Source: Acidimicrobiaceae bacterium
GTDB lineage: Bacteria; Actinomycetota; Acidimicrobiia; Acidimicrobiales; Bog-793
Direction: 5' to 3'
DNA length: 5,054 bases
NCBI GenBank assembly: GCA_003170375.1
Contig: PMZN01000168.1
Location: 1-5,054 of the forward strand
Shown: piece after piece, positions 1 through 5,054 of the stretch
How the letters are laid out: the number at the start of each line of letters is the position of its first letter
How positions within the stretch are numbered: position 1 is the first letter of the stretch
Made by a program: the position numbers and the translations under genes
The notes under the pieces: generated by a model
The model's database searches: none
Told to the model about the DNA's origin: nothing
What the model saw: only the letters and a program-made list of their open reading frames with translations

Positions 1-46
1 GGACGCTGTGGCGGGAACGACTAGCCCCGACTTCGGGACTCCACCC

Positions 47-61
47 CTTGACCAGTAGACA
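47..61 (+). repeat. 15-bp direct repeat, copy 1
   Basis: CTTGACCAGTAGACA here matches CTTGACCAGTTGACA at 346-360 at 14 of 15 positions in the same orientation, 299 bp apart. The following bases (GTTGG against ACAGC) no longer align. It may be the trace of a third duplicated integrase end or an integrase arm-binding site, but it could also be chance. Confidence 0.4.
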
Positions 62-345
62 GTTGGCGTATTGGTCGAGGCGCTCGCCGTGGCTGCATAG
101 GGGCTACCCGGCAGATTGAGCACCTTCAGCGAGACTGCGAAAGTCGACTCAGAGCATGGACGCGGGTGTTGTATGGGAGGCGTCGTTGCCCCTGCCATTG
201 CGGCTCCGCCTGACGACCAGCCGACCGGCCCGGAGATAGCGGTGCCGGGTTATGGAGGTCGCCGTCGAGCGCCTGCGAGCTGGTCTGGTGCCTCCCACAG
301 CGGCGTGATCGGGACGCGACCCCGGGAAACGCCGTGGCGAGCGAA

Positions 346-360
346 CTTGACCAGTTGACA
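346..360 (+). repeat. 15-bp direct repeat, copy 2
   Basis: Second copy of the repeat at 47-61 (one mismatch). It lies just upstream of the integrase 3' remnant at 385-474 and in the same open frame as that remnant, where it reads L-D-Q-L-T. Confidence 0.4.
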
Positions 361-384
361 ACAGCTTTCGAGCTGGCGTCCGCC

Positions 385-474
385 GCGGCGGTGCTCGCGG
401 CGGCGCTTTCGCAGATGGCCCAGGCGGCTCCGGTGATTCCCATTTCGGAGCGTCTCATTTTGGAGAGTTCGTAA
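385..474 (+). pseudogene. Integrase 3'-end remnant (copy A), tyrosine recombinase
   Basis: Reading the frame that ends at TAA 472-474 gives a C-terminal tail containing AAVLAAALSQMAQAAPVI. The integrase pseudogene near the tRNA carries AVLAAALSEMVQAAPVI at its own end. At DNA level 389-449 matches 1667-1727 at 54 of 61 positions, without gaps. The two diverge after the shared ATTTCGGA, and each has its own stop. The frame stays open upstream to about 214, and an R-D-R-D-A stretch near 304-315 recalls the T-D-R-D-A that precedes the same tail in copy B. The catalytic boxes (Arg, His, Tyr) are not found upstream, so this is only the end of a gene. It is best explained as the remains of a second, related integrase or of a partial duplication. 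Confidence 0.6.
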
Positions 475-483
475 GAGTAAAGT

Positions 484-506
484 GTTCCCGGCACGTTCTC
501 GGAACG
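484..506 (-). terminator. Weak hairpin between hicB and the integrase remnant
   Basis: CGTTC (494-498) and GAACG (502-506) form a 5-bp stem around a 3-base loop. An alternative pairing joins GTTCC (484-488) with GGAAC (501-505). It lies 10 bases beyond the hicB stop on the minus strand, between two converging coding remnants. No run of T follows, so it is at most a poor intrinsic terminator. Confidence 0.2.
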
Positions 507-515
507 ACGAAACGA

Positions 516-869
516 TCAGGCCGTGGCCTTGCGACGCTCGGTGGCTTGGCTGCGGAGTCGGATCCCTGGTAGCAGCGGACCAGAGGCTGCAGGGCGCGTG
601 GCGAGTGTGATTGAGAAGCGGCCTTCGCCAGTCCGTCGCCAGGTCGCGCGGTCGACATGGTTCCGACGCGTCCGTGTCGACGTGTACAGCTCGATTGCTT
701 CCAGTACGGCTTCCTTCAGCTCTGCGAGGTCGCGGCCGCTGGCGAAACAGCCGGGCAGTTCGTCCACCTCGGCCCAGAAATCCGCGCGTTCTTGGTGAAC
801 TGTCACGTGATATCGAGACCCCAGGGTAGACACATCTTCGAGTGTATCGTCCAAGATCACCTCATCCAT
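516..869 (-). CDS. hicB: HicB-family antitoxin
   Basis: Predicted 117-residue antitoxin of a type II HicAB module. In this family HicB binds and blocks the HicA mRNA interferase and usually represses its own promoter. Residues 19-62 carry the HicB partial-RNase-H-like fold: an R-Y-H-V-T-V strand, then FWAEVDELPGCFASG (31-45), then a D-L-A-E-L-K-E-A-V helix leading to A-I-E-L-Y. The ATG at 869 was chosen because it overlaps the hicA stop by 8 bases (ATGGATGA), typical translational coupling. A longer reading from 941 would add 24 residues lying inside hicA and is less likely. The remaining 50 or so residues are arginine-rich (R-T-R-R-N, W-R-R-T, E-R-R-K) and show no clear ribbon-helix-helix or helix-turn-helix, so DNA binding is uncertain and a late frameshift cannot be excluded. 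No close sequence partner is recalled for the tail. Confidence 0.8.
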   Translation of the reverse strand: MDEVILDDTLEDVSTLGSRYHVTVHQERADFWAEVDELPGCFASGRDLAELKEAVLEAIELYTSTRTRRNHVDRATWRRTGEGRFSITLATRPAASGPLLPGIRLRSQATERRKATA

Positions 870-1089
870 GACCGGCCAGGCCTGCCTCTCTGAGAATCGC
901 GGCCCGCAGGCCGGGGGAATAACCACCGCGACCCGTGTCATGTGGCAGCGTGATTGGTCTGCGGCCAGGTTTCTCCATCTTGATCACATGCTTGCCGCCG
1001 AGCGTTTCGGTCCAGCCGTGAGCGATCAACAGTCTCTTCGCAGACGCTTGATTAAGTACCTTTGGCAATGACCCGCTCGGCTTCGCCAC
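862..1089 (-). CDS. hicA: HicA-family toxin, mRNA interferase
   Basis: Predicted 75-residue toxin with the double-stranded-RNA-binding-like HicA fold, which in known members cleaves mRNA and tmRNA and halts growth until neutralised by HicB. The core reads as a helix (A-S-A-K-R-L-L-I-A-H-G-W, 15-26), then GGKHVIKM (31-38) with the conserved histidine at 34 in the family's G-x-x-H position, then PGRRPITLPHD (41-51), and a final helix (L-R-A-A-I-L-R-E-A-G-L). Size fits the family. The start is uncertain: GTG at 1089 gives the longest product but has no visible Shine-Dalgarno, and a -10-like TAACCT ends 9 bases upstream, which would suit an almost leaderless transcript. An in-frame TTG seven codons in, preceded by AGCGGG, is an alternative. 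Its 3' end overlaps hicB by 8 bases. The sequence looks intact and functional, in contrast to the integrase remnants on both sides. Confidence 0.82.
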   Translation of the reverse strand: MAKPSGSLPKVLNQASAKRLLIAHGWTETLGGKHVIKMEKPGRRPITLPHDTGRGGYSPGLRAAILREAGLAGHG

Positions 1090-1098
1090 CAGGGTCGA

Positions 1099-1128
1099 AG
1101 GTTACGCGAAACCGCTGAGGATTACGCG
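1099..1128 (-). promoter_or_regulatory. Candidate hicAB promoter and operator repeats
   Basis: On the minus strand TAACCT (1104-1099) fits an actinobacterial TAnnnT -10 box, 9 bases before the GTG of hicA. The heptamer CGCGTAA, overlapping this box, is repeated exactly 20 bp upstream (1102-1108 and 1122-1128 on the plus strand as TTACGCG), each flanked by AGG. Two half-sites two helical turns apart next to a -10 box are the kind of arrangement an autoregulating HicB could bind. No -35 box is clear. Operator function is inferred. Confidence 0.35.
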
Positions 1129-1170
1129 CTCGCCCGTCTCCCCCGCCGCCGCTCCCGTTCGTCAGTCCCC

Positions 1171-1800
1171 GCAGCGCTAGGGAGCTGGTCGGCACTTCGT
1201 GCACACATTGGCGGCGACATCTTGGCTGAGCATGACCTGACCCGTGAACGGGGTGACCTCGGCGCCGGCACGGTCGCAGCCACCGAAGCGGCGATCGAGA
1301 CGACGGGCGGTCACCGACAGATTGGCGAGCCGAAGACCGAGAAGGGTCGTCGCGTCGTGGCGCTCCCTCCTCAGATCGTCACCGAGCTTCGCAAGCACCT
1401 CGATCGGTAGTGGACACGGATCCGACCTCGCTCGTGTTCGTGGGCCCGAAGGGAGGCCCGCCGCGCCGCGCCAACTTCCACACCGTGTGGGCGCCGGCAC
1501 GCCCGGCCGTAGGGCTTGACGAGATGCACTTCCACGATTATGCGGACTTTCCGATCTCACGTGGTCGGCGGCCACGGGGGCGACTACTGCTGAGATCATG
1601 CGCCGGGCAGGTCACAAGTCAGCGGCCGCGGCGATGCGCTACCGCACGCGACAACCGACCGGGACGCGGTACTCGCGGCAGCGCTCTCGGAGATGGTCCA
1701 GGCGGCTCCGGTGATCACCATTTCGGAAGGTTCGCGGGATATCCGCGGGATATCCGCGGGATGGAACCTAAGCGCTCGGCTGGTAGCTCACCTTCAATAG
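1171..1800 (+). pseudogene. Tyrosine recombinase (integrase) pseudogene, copy B
   Basis: The C-terminal catalytic domain of a phage/ICE-type integrase is legible only by changing frame three times. Frame 1 (about 1171-1407) gives a possible box I W-S-A-L-R (Arg codon 1198-1200) and then GEPKTEKGRRVVALPP, ending at TAG 1408-1410. Frame 3 (1410 to about 1540) continues with DTDPTSLVFVGPKGGPPRRA and then MHFHD, where the H-x-L-R-H-T box should follow but is scrambled. Frame 2 (about 1556-1643) gives LTWSAATGATTAEIMRRAGH and KSAAAAMRY, with the box His (codon 1613-1615) and nucleophile Tyr (1640-1642). Frame 1 (1645-1800) gives HATTDRDAVLAAALSEM and runs to TAG 1798-1800. Seams one and three each look like loss of a single base (a Y/H codon near 1408; CAG to CG near 1643). 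The N-terminal half is missing, replaced by the hicA side. The gene points at tRNA-Gly, the likely former attachment target. The enzyme cannot be made as it stands. Confidence 0.8.
1733..1762 (+). repeat. 11-bp tandem repeat, 2.7 copies
   Basis: CGCGGGATATC occurs at 1733-1743 and 1744-1754, followed by the first 8 bases of a third unit (1755-1762). Each junction contains the palindrome GGATATCC, spaced 11 bp, about one helical turn. The array lies inside the last codons of the integrase pseudogene and is absent from copy A, where the sequences diverge just before it. It could be a slippage expansion or protein-binding iterons near the attachment site. Confidence 0.7.
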
Positions 1801-1821
1801 CCCCTGAACAGGGAGAACAGC

Positions 1822-1895
<74 letters not shown>

Positions 1896-1964
1896 GACGC
1901 ATGCTGAGGCTATCTTGCGGTCACCGGGTGGCGAGCCTGGACGGCCCTCGATGACCCCAAGACG

Positions 1965-2038
1965 TCGGGGAGGCGGGATTTGAACCCGCGACCTCCTGCT
2001 CCCAAAGCAGGCGCGCTGCCAAGCTGCGCTACTCCCCG
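1965..2038 (-). tRNA. tRNA-Pro(TGG)
   Basis: The minus strand gives a complete 74-base cloverleaf. The acceptor stem is CGGGGAG/CTCCCCG with discriminator A, the D arm GCGC-AGCTTGGCA-GCGC, the anticodon arm CCTGC-TTTGGGA-GCAGG with anticodon TGG (reads CCA and, by wobble, other Pro codons), a 5-base variable loop, and the T arm GCGGG-TTCAAAT-CCCGC. No CCA is encoded (CGT follows), so the 3' end must be added by nucleotidyltransferase. It is first in the probable tRNA-Pro/tRNA-Gly transcript and divergent from tig. Confidence 0.96.
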
Positions 2039-2061
2039 TCGCTTCGTAATGCGACTCCGCG

Positions 2062-2067
2062 ATCGTA
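2062..2067 (-). promoter_or_regulatory. Possible -10 box for the tRNA pair
   Basis: TACGAT on the minus strand fits TAnnnT and lies 23 bases before the 5' end of tRNA-Pro, leaving room for a short leader. TTGCAG (2094-2089) could be a -35 but the 21-base spacer is too long. The region also holds the hairpin CCAGG-CCGCC-CCTGG (2074-2088). Confidence 0.3.
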
Positions 2068-2146
2068 GAGGCACCAGGCCGCCCCTGGCTGCAAGCGCCT
2101 TGTGCGGTCTCGAGCGCGGGTGGCGGGCGTCACTGCGTGCGCCCGG

Positions 2147-2152
2147 TAGAGT
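2147..2152 (+). promoter_or_regulatory. Possible -10 box for tig
   Basis: TAGAGT fits the actinobacterial TAnnnT -10 consensus. It ends 11 bases before the tig ATG, which would place transcription start only a few bases before, or at, the start codon. No purine-rich Shine-Dalgarno exists in this gap, which agrees with leaderless or near-leaderless translation. No -35 match is seen. Confidence 0.4.
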
Positions 2153-2163
2153 ACGCACGACCT

Positions 2164-3579
2164 ATGCGTTCTACTTCCGAAGCCCTTGAGGGCAACCGAG
2201 TCAAGCTCACCGTCGAGGTCGACGAGGAGGAACTCCGAGGCGCAGTCGACGAGACCATGCGCCGGCTCCAGAAGGAAGTCGCTGTTCCCGGCTTTCGACC
2301 GGGAAAGGTGCCTCGCCGTCTTCTCGAGGTTCGCCTCGGTGCCCAGGCCATCAGGGCCGAGGTGATCCGTCACGCGCTCCCGGACTATTACGCCCAGGCC
2401 GTCGAGGAGGCGGATATTGACACGATCGCGGCCCCGGAGATCGACATCACCTCCGGTGAGGACGCCGGAGCTCTGGCCTTCGACGCTGTCGTAGAGATAC
2501 GCCCGAAGGTCTCGGTCGCCGGTTACGAAGGTCTCGTCGTCACGATCCCACCGCTCGAGCCGACCGAGCTCGAGATTGCTGCTCGCATCGACCGGCTCCG
2601 GGAACAATTCGCAGAGCTCAGCGAAGTAGAACGGCCGGCTCGAGATGGTGATCTGGTCACCGTCGATGTGCAAGGTGTCCGCGACGGAGTGGTTGCCGAT
2701 GGGCTGAGCGCCGACGATTTCGTGTACGAAGTTGGCACGGGCGGCATCGCGGACGGTGCCGATGACGAGCTACGCGGCAAGAAGGCCGGCGACATTGTCG
2801 AGATCGATGCCCCCCAGCTGCAGGGAGGCGCCGGCAAGCTGCGGCTTCTCGTGAAGCAGGTGCGCGAGAAGGTGCTGCCCGAGGCGAACGACGAGTGGGC
2901 CTCGGATGCCTCGGAGTTCGACACCCTCGAGGAGTTGCGCAACCACCTGGCGGACAACCTCACCAGCTTGAAGAAGCTTGAGGCTCGCCTGATTCTTCGC
3001 GAGCGTGCGGTGGACGCCCTGACGGAGCTCGTCGCCGACGAGATGCCAGCGACCCTCGTTGCCGCCGAGGCAGAACGAGCCCGCGAGGCCCTCGCCCACC
3101 GCCTCGCGGAGCGCAGCCTGACGATCGATCAATACCTCGAGGCCTCCGGCCAGGACCCCAACGAGCTCGACGCCGAGCTCGAGCGCCAGGCGGTCTCCCA
3201 GGTCCGGTCGGACCTTGCTTTGCGGGCACTTGCGGACGCCGAGGAGATCGTCGTCGACGACCAGGATCTTGCGGCCCAGATCGAGGGTCTCGCGTCCCAG
3301 ACCAACCAGAACGCCCGAAGCCTCGCAACCCGCCTCGCCAGGACCGGTGGTCTCGAGCAGCTACGCTCAGATGTCAGGAACGAGAAGGCGGTCGCATGGC
3401 TGGTCAACTCCGTCGACATCGTCGATGAGCAAGGGGCCCCGATGGATCGAACGTTGCTCCTCGAAGCAGTGGGCTCCGAGGAAGAGCATGCGGTTAGCGC
3501 CGACGCCGAGATGACGGGCGGGGACGTCGAGGCCGCGGACGAAAGTGCGGCCGACTCGGCAGCGGGCGAGGAGGGCTGA
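2164..3579 (+). CDS. tig: Trigger factor, ribosome-associated chaperone
   Basis: 471 residues; holds nascent chains at the ribosomal exit tunnel in the cytoplasm. The N-terminal ribosome-binding domain (about 1-115) includes NRVKLTVEV (11-19) and the ribosome-docking signature GFRPGKVP at 43-50, the same numbering as in E. coli trigger factor, which supports ATG 2164 over the in-frame GTG at 2137. The FKBP-like domain follows (about 155-240, from DGDLVTVDV to KVLPE), then the helical C-terminal chaperone domain (about 245-420). The tail (438-471) is acidic and low in complexity, rich in E, A, D and G. The FKBP domain looks degenerate: where E. coli has M-I-P-G-F-E this protein has I-A-D-G-A-D, and the flap before the last strand is about ten residues shorter, so prolyl isomerase activity is doubtful. 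The stop lies 3 bases before clpP, so the two are probably cotranscribed. Confidence 0.95.
   Translation: MRSTSEALEGNRVKLTVEVDEEELRGAVDETMRRLQKEVAVPGFRPGKVPRRLLEVRLGAQAIRAEVIRHALPDYYAQAVEEADIDTIAAPEIDITSGEDAGALAFDAVVEIRPKVSVAGYEGLVVTIPPLEPTELEIAARIDRLREQFAELSEVERPARDGDLVTVDVQGVRDGVVADGLSADDFVYEVGTGGIADGADDELRGKKAGDIVEIDAPQLQGGAGKLRLLVKQVREKVLPEANDEWASDASEFDTLEELRNHLADNLTSLKKLEARLILRERAVDALTELVADEMPATLVAAEAERAREALAHRLAERSLTIDQYLEASGQDPNELDAELERQAVSQVRSDLALRALADAEEIVVDDQDLAAQIEGLASQTNQNARSLATRLARTGGLEQLRSDVRNEKAVAWLVNSVDIVDEQGAPMDRTLLLEAVGSEEEHAVSADAEMTGGDVEAADESAADSAAGEEG
3569..3574 (+). promoter_or_regulatory. Shine-Dalgarno for clpP, inside the end of tig
   Basis: AGGAGG lies 8 bases before the TTG at 3583 and within the last codons of tig. 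This strong site decides the TTG start for clpP and suggests translational coupling. Confidence 0.8.
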
Positions 3580-3582
3580 GCT

Positions 3583-4212
3583 TTGGCCGCGCATGACTAT
3601 CTCGTCCCGACGGTCGTCGAGCAGTCGCCGAGAGGTGAACGTGCCTATGACCTCTTCTCCCGGCTGCTCCGTGAGCGGATCATTTTTATAGGCACGCCGA
3701 TCGACGACACGATCGCGAACTTGGTGTGCGCCCAGATGTTGTTTCTCGAATCAGAGGATCCCGAGAAGGACATCAACATTTACATAAACTCGCCCGGTGG
3801 CGACATCACCGCACTTTTCGCGATCTACGACACACTGAAGTACGTGCGACCCGACAAGTCGACCTTCTGTTTTGGACAAGCAGCGTCGGCGGCGGCCGTG
3901 CTGTTGGCCGCGGGCACCAAGGGAAAGCGATTCGCGCTTCCGCATGCCCGGATCCTGCTCCATCAGCCCTACGGTGGGGGTGGTGGGCAGGCGAGCGACA
4001 TCGAGCTGCAGGCCAAGGAGATCCTCAGGATGCGAGACCTCCTGAACCAGATGCTCGCCAACGACACTGGTCAGTCGCCTGAAAGGCTGCAAAAGGACAC
4101 GGACAGGGACTTCATCATGGACGCCGAGGAAGCCAAGGAATACGGCATTATCGACGAGGTCATCACCAATCGGGAGGTCGTCGGAATCGCGGCGACCGTC
4201 GGCGCAGCCTGA
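3583..4212 (+). CDS. clpP: ATP-dependent Clp protease proteolytic subunit, ClpP2-like
   Basis: 209 residues; serine peptidase forming the tetradecameric barrel that degrades proteins fed in by ClpX or ClpC. The catalytic triad is complete: Ser102 in GQAASAAAV, His127 in LLHQP and Asp176 in DTDRD, with the 25- and 74-residue spacings known from E. coli and Bacillus ClpP. The oxyanion-region INSPGGD (69-75) and the handle helix ([11 protein letters not shown]) are present. The start is TTG, supported by AGGAGG at 8 bases and by the usual N-terminal pattern (Y-L-V-P-T-V-V-E-Q then R-G-E-R-A-Y-D); there is little or no propeptide. [18 protein letters not shown] and [11 protein letters not shown] resemble actinobacterial ClpP2 more than ClpP1, judged from memory of those families. 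A Gly-rich GGGGG (131-135) sits after the His. It lies 3 bases after tig and 15 before clpX; no second clpP is adjacent. Confidence 0.95.
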   Translation: MAAHDYLVPTVVEQSPRGERAYDLFSRLLRERIIFIGTPIDDTIANLVCAQMLFLESEDPEKDINIYINSPGGDITALFAIYDTLKYVRPDKSTFCFGQAASAAAVLLAAGTKGKRFALPHARILLHQPYGGGGGQASDIELQAKEILRMRDLLNQMLANDTGQSPERLQKDTDRDFIMDAEEAKEYGIIDEVITNREVVGIAATVGAA

Positions 4213-4227
4213 GCTACGGGGGACGAT

Positions 4228-5054
4228 GTGGCCAAGTTCGGGGATGGTGGAGAACTAGTCAAGTGCAGCTTCTGCGGCAAGTCGCAGAAGCAGGTCAAGA
4301 AACTGATCGCCGGACCAGGCGTCTACATCTGTGACGAGTGCATCGAGCTGTGCAACGACATCATCGAAGAGGAACTGTCGGAGCCGACAGAGGTCCGTTT
4401 CGAGGACCTGCCCAAGCCCAGGGAGATCTTTGACTTCTTGAACGACTATGTGGTCGGTCAGGAGCAGGCCAAGAAGATCCTCTCCGTAGCGGTCTACAAC
4501 CACTACAAGCGGGTGCAGGCAGGCGTGTATCGCGACGGTGATGTCGAGATCGCAAAGTCCAACATCCTTCTTCTCGGTCCGACCGGTTGTGGCAAGACAC
4601 TGTTGGCCCAGACGCTGGCTCGCATGTTGAATGTCCCGTTTGCGATCGCCGACGCTACGGCGCTCACCGAAGCCGGTTACGTCGGCGAGGACGTGGAGAA
4701 CATCCTTCTCAAGCTGATCCAGTCGGCGGACTACGACGTCAAGAAGGCCGAGACCGGGATCATCTACATCGACGAGATCGACAAGATCGCTCGGAAGAGC
4801 GAGAACCCTTCGATCACGAGAGACGTTTCGGGTGAAGGTGTCCAACAGGCGTTGCTCAAGATCCTCGAGGGCACCACGGCCTCGGTCCCGCCCCAGGGTG
4901 GCCGCAAGCATCCCCACCAGGAGTTCATCCAGATCGACACGACGAACATCCTGTTCGTCTGCGGAGGCGCATTCGCCGGCCTGGACAAGATCATCGAGAA
5001 CCGTATCGGCCGTGCCGGCATCGGCTTTCGCGCGGATGTGCGTCACAGCAAGCA
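4228..5054 (+). CDS. clpX: ATP-dependent Clp protease ATP-binding subunit ClpX (3' end cut by window)
   Basis: The first 275 codons of the AAA+ unfoldase that recognises substrates, unfolds them and threads them into ClpP; full-length proteins are usually about 420-430 residues, so roughly a third lies outside. The zinc-binding domain has Cys13, Cys16, Cys35 and Cys38 ([11 protein letters not shown] and VYICDECIE). The ATPase core shows Walker A GPTGCGKT (117-124), pore loop GYVG (150-153), Walker B IIYIDEID (178-185) with Asp182-Glu183, and an R-K-H loop (226-228, within GGRKHPHQE). The ClpP-docking IGF loop, sensor 2 and the arginine finger are beyond the end. The start is GTG 4228, giving the usual A-K/R-x-G-D-G-G-E/D-L-x-K-C opening; the ATG at 4226 is out of frame and stops after ten codons. 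GGGGGA (4218-4223) is a possible but close ribosome-binding site. All visible key residues are intact. Confidence 0.97.
   Translation, partial: MAKFGDGGELVKCSFCGKSQKQVKKLIAGPGVYICDECIELCNDIIEEELSEPTEVRFEDLPKPREIFDFLNDYVVGQEQAKKILSVAVYNHYKRVQAGVYRDGDVEIAKSNILLLGPTGCGKTLLAQTLARMLNVPFAIADATALTEAGYVGEDVENILLKLIQSADYDVKKAETGIIYIDEIDKIARKSENPSITRDVSGEGVQQALLKILEGTTASVPPQGGRKHPHQEFIQIDTTNILFVCGGAFAGLDKIIENRIGRAGIGFRADVRHSK

Larger units (their letters stand above)
1..384. other. No recognisable gene; probable decayed island DNA
   Basis: All six frames were read and no stretch resembles a complete known protein. Short open stretches exist but lack a convincing start, motif or codon pattern. A 15-base near-direct repeat (47-61 and 346-360, one mismatch) lies inside it. 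Because the right edge runs into an integrase 3' remnant and the left edge is cut by the window, this is most likely degraded mobile-element DNA. That origin is inferred from context, not seen in the bases. Confidence 0.4.

Noticed and set aside
109..213. Possible C terminus of a replication initiator (ESRLRAWTRVL) as found upstream of integrases in pSAM2-type elements
   Set aside because: The similarity is a few residues recalled from memory, and the stretch has no supporting motif; too weak to annotate.
380..391. 12-bp palindrome CCGCCGCGGCGG
   Set aside because: It lies in GC-rich alanine-coding DNA where such palindromes arise readily; no partner site seen.
126..494. 122-codon minus-strand frame in the left region
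   Set aside because: No motif, no ribosome-binding site, and it covers the plus-strand integrase remnant at 385-474.
455..658. 67-codon minus-strand frame overlapping the hicB tail
   Set aside because: Considered as a possible frameshifted continuation of hicB, but its sequence shows no HicB C-terminal or DNA-binding pattern.
1177..1599. 140-codon minus-strand frame opposite the integrase pseudogene
   Set aside because: The plus strand carries clear integrase motifs in successive frames; the antisense product is Arg/Ala-rich with no recognisable motif.
1802..1813. CCCTGAACAGGG as a terminator for the tRNA transcript
   Set aside because: The stem would be 4-5 bp around a 2-4 base loop and no T run follows on the minus strand.
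2029..2673. 214-codon minus-strand frame across tRNA-Pro and the start of tig
   Set aside because: It overlaps a tRNA and the conserved trigger factor N terminus and shows no family resemblance.
4255..5046. 263-codon open frame on the minus strand opposite clpX
   Set aside because: It is antisense to an unmistakable clpX with all motifs; long antisense frames are common in high-GC genes, and its Val/Asp/Leu-rich composition mirrors the clpX codons.

Overview
The window is high-GC DNA whose right-hand 60% carries a conserved housekeeping block: two tRNA genes, trigger factor (tig), clpP and the 5' part of clpX. The weak or absent Shine-Dalgarno in front of tig, the GTG and TTG starts, the tRNA-Pro/tRNA-Gly pair next to tig, and the ClpP2-like sequence together suggest an actinobacterium (Actinomycetota), possibly a deep branch such as Acidimicrobiia. 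This is inference; no marker here fixes the genus.

Left part (1-1800): a decayed mobile-element region. A tyrosine-recombinase (phage/ICE-type integrase) pseudogene occupies about 1171-1800. It is broken by three small frame changes but can be read through to its catalytic histidine and tyrosine, and it ends 21 bases from the 3' end of a tRNA-Gly gene, the usual position for an element integrated into a tRNA. A second remnant of a related integrase 3' end lies at 385-474 (61 bp match at 54/61 positions to 1667-1727). Between the two remnants, on the minus strand, sits an apparently intact HicA-HicB toxin-antitoxin pair (1089-516) whose genes overlap by 8 bases. Bases 1-384 hold no gene I recognise.

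Middle (1801-2163): tRNA-Pro(TGG) and tRNA-Gly(TCC) lie on the minus strand, divergent from tig, with a roughly 125-base region between tRNA-Pro and tig that must hold promoters for both directions.

Right part (2164-5054): tig, clpP and clpX run on the plus strand with gaps of 3 and 15 bases, so they are probably one operon. Trigger factor binds nascent chains at the ribosome, ClpX unfolds tagged or recognised proteins, and ClpP degrades them. Only one clpP is present here, and it resembles the ClpP2 type; the clpP1 neighbour seen in mycobacteria and streptomycetes is missing from the locus. ClpX runs off the window end after 275 codons.

I see no wholly new system. The most unusual part is the tRNA-adjacent graveyard of two related integrases around an intact toxin-antitoxin module.
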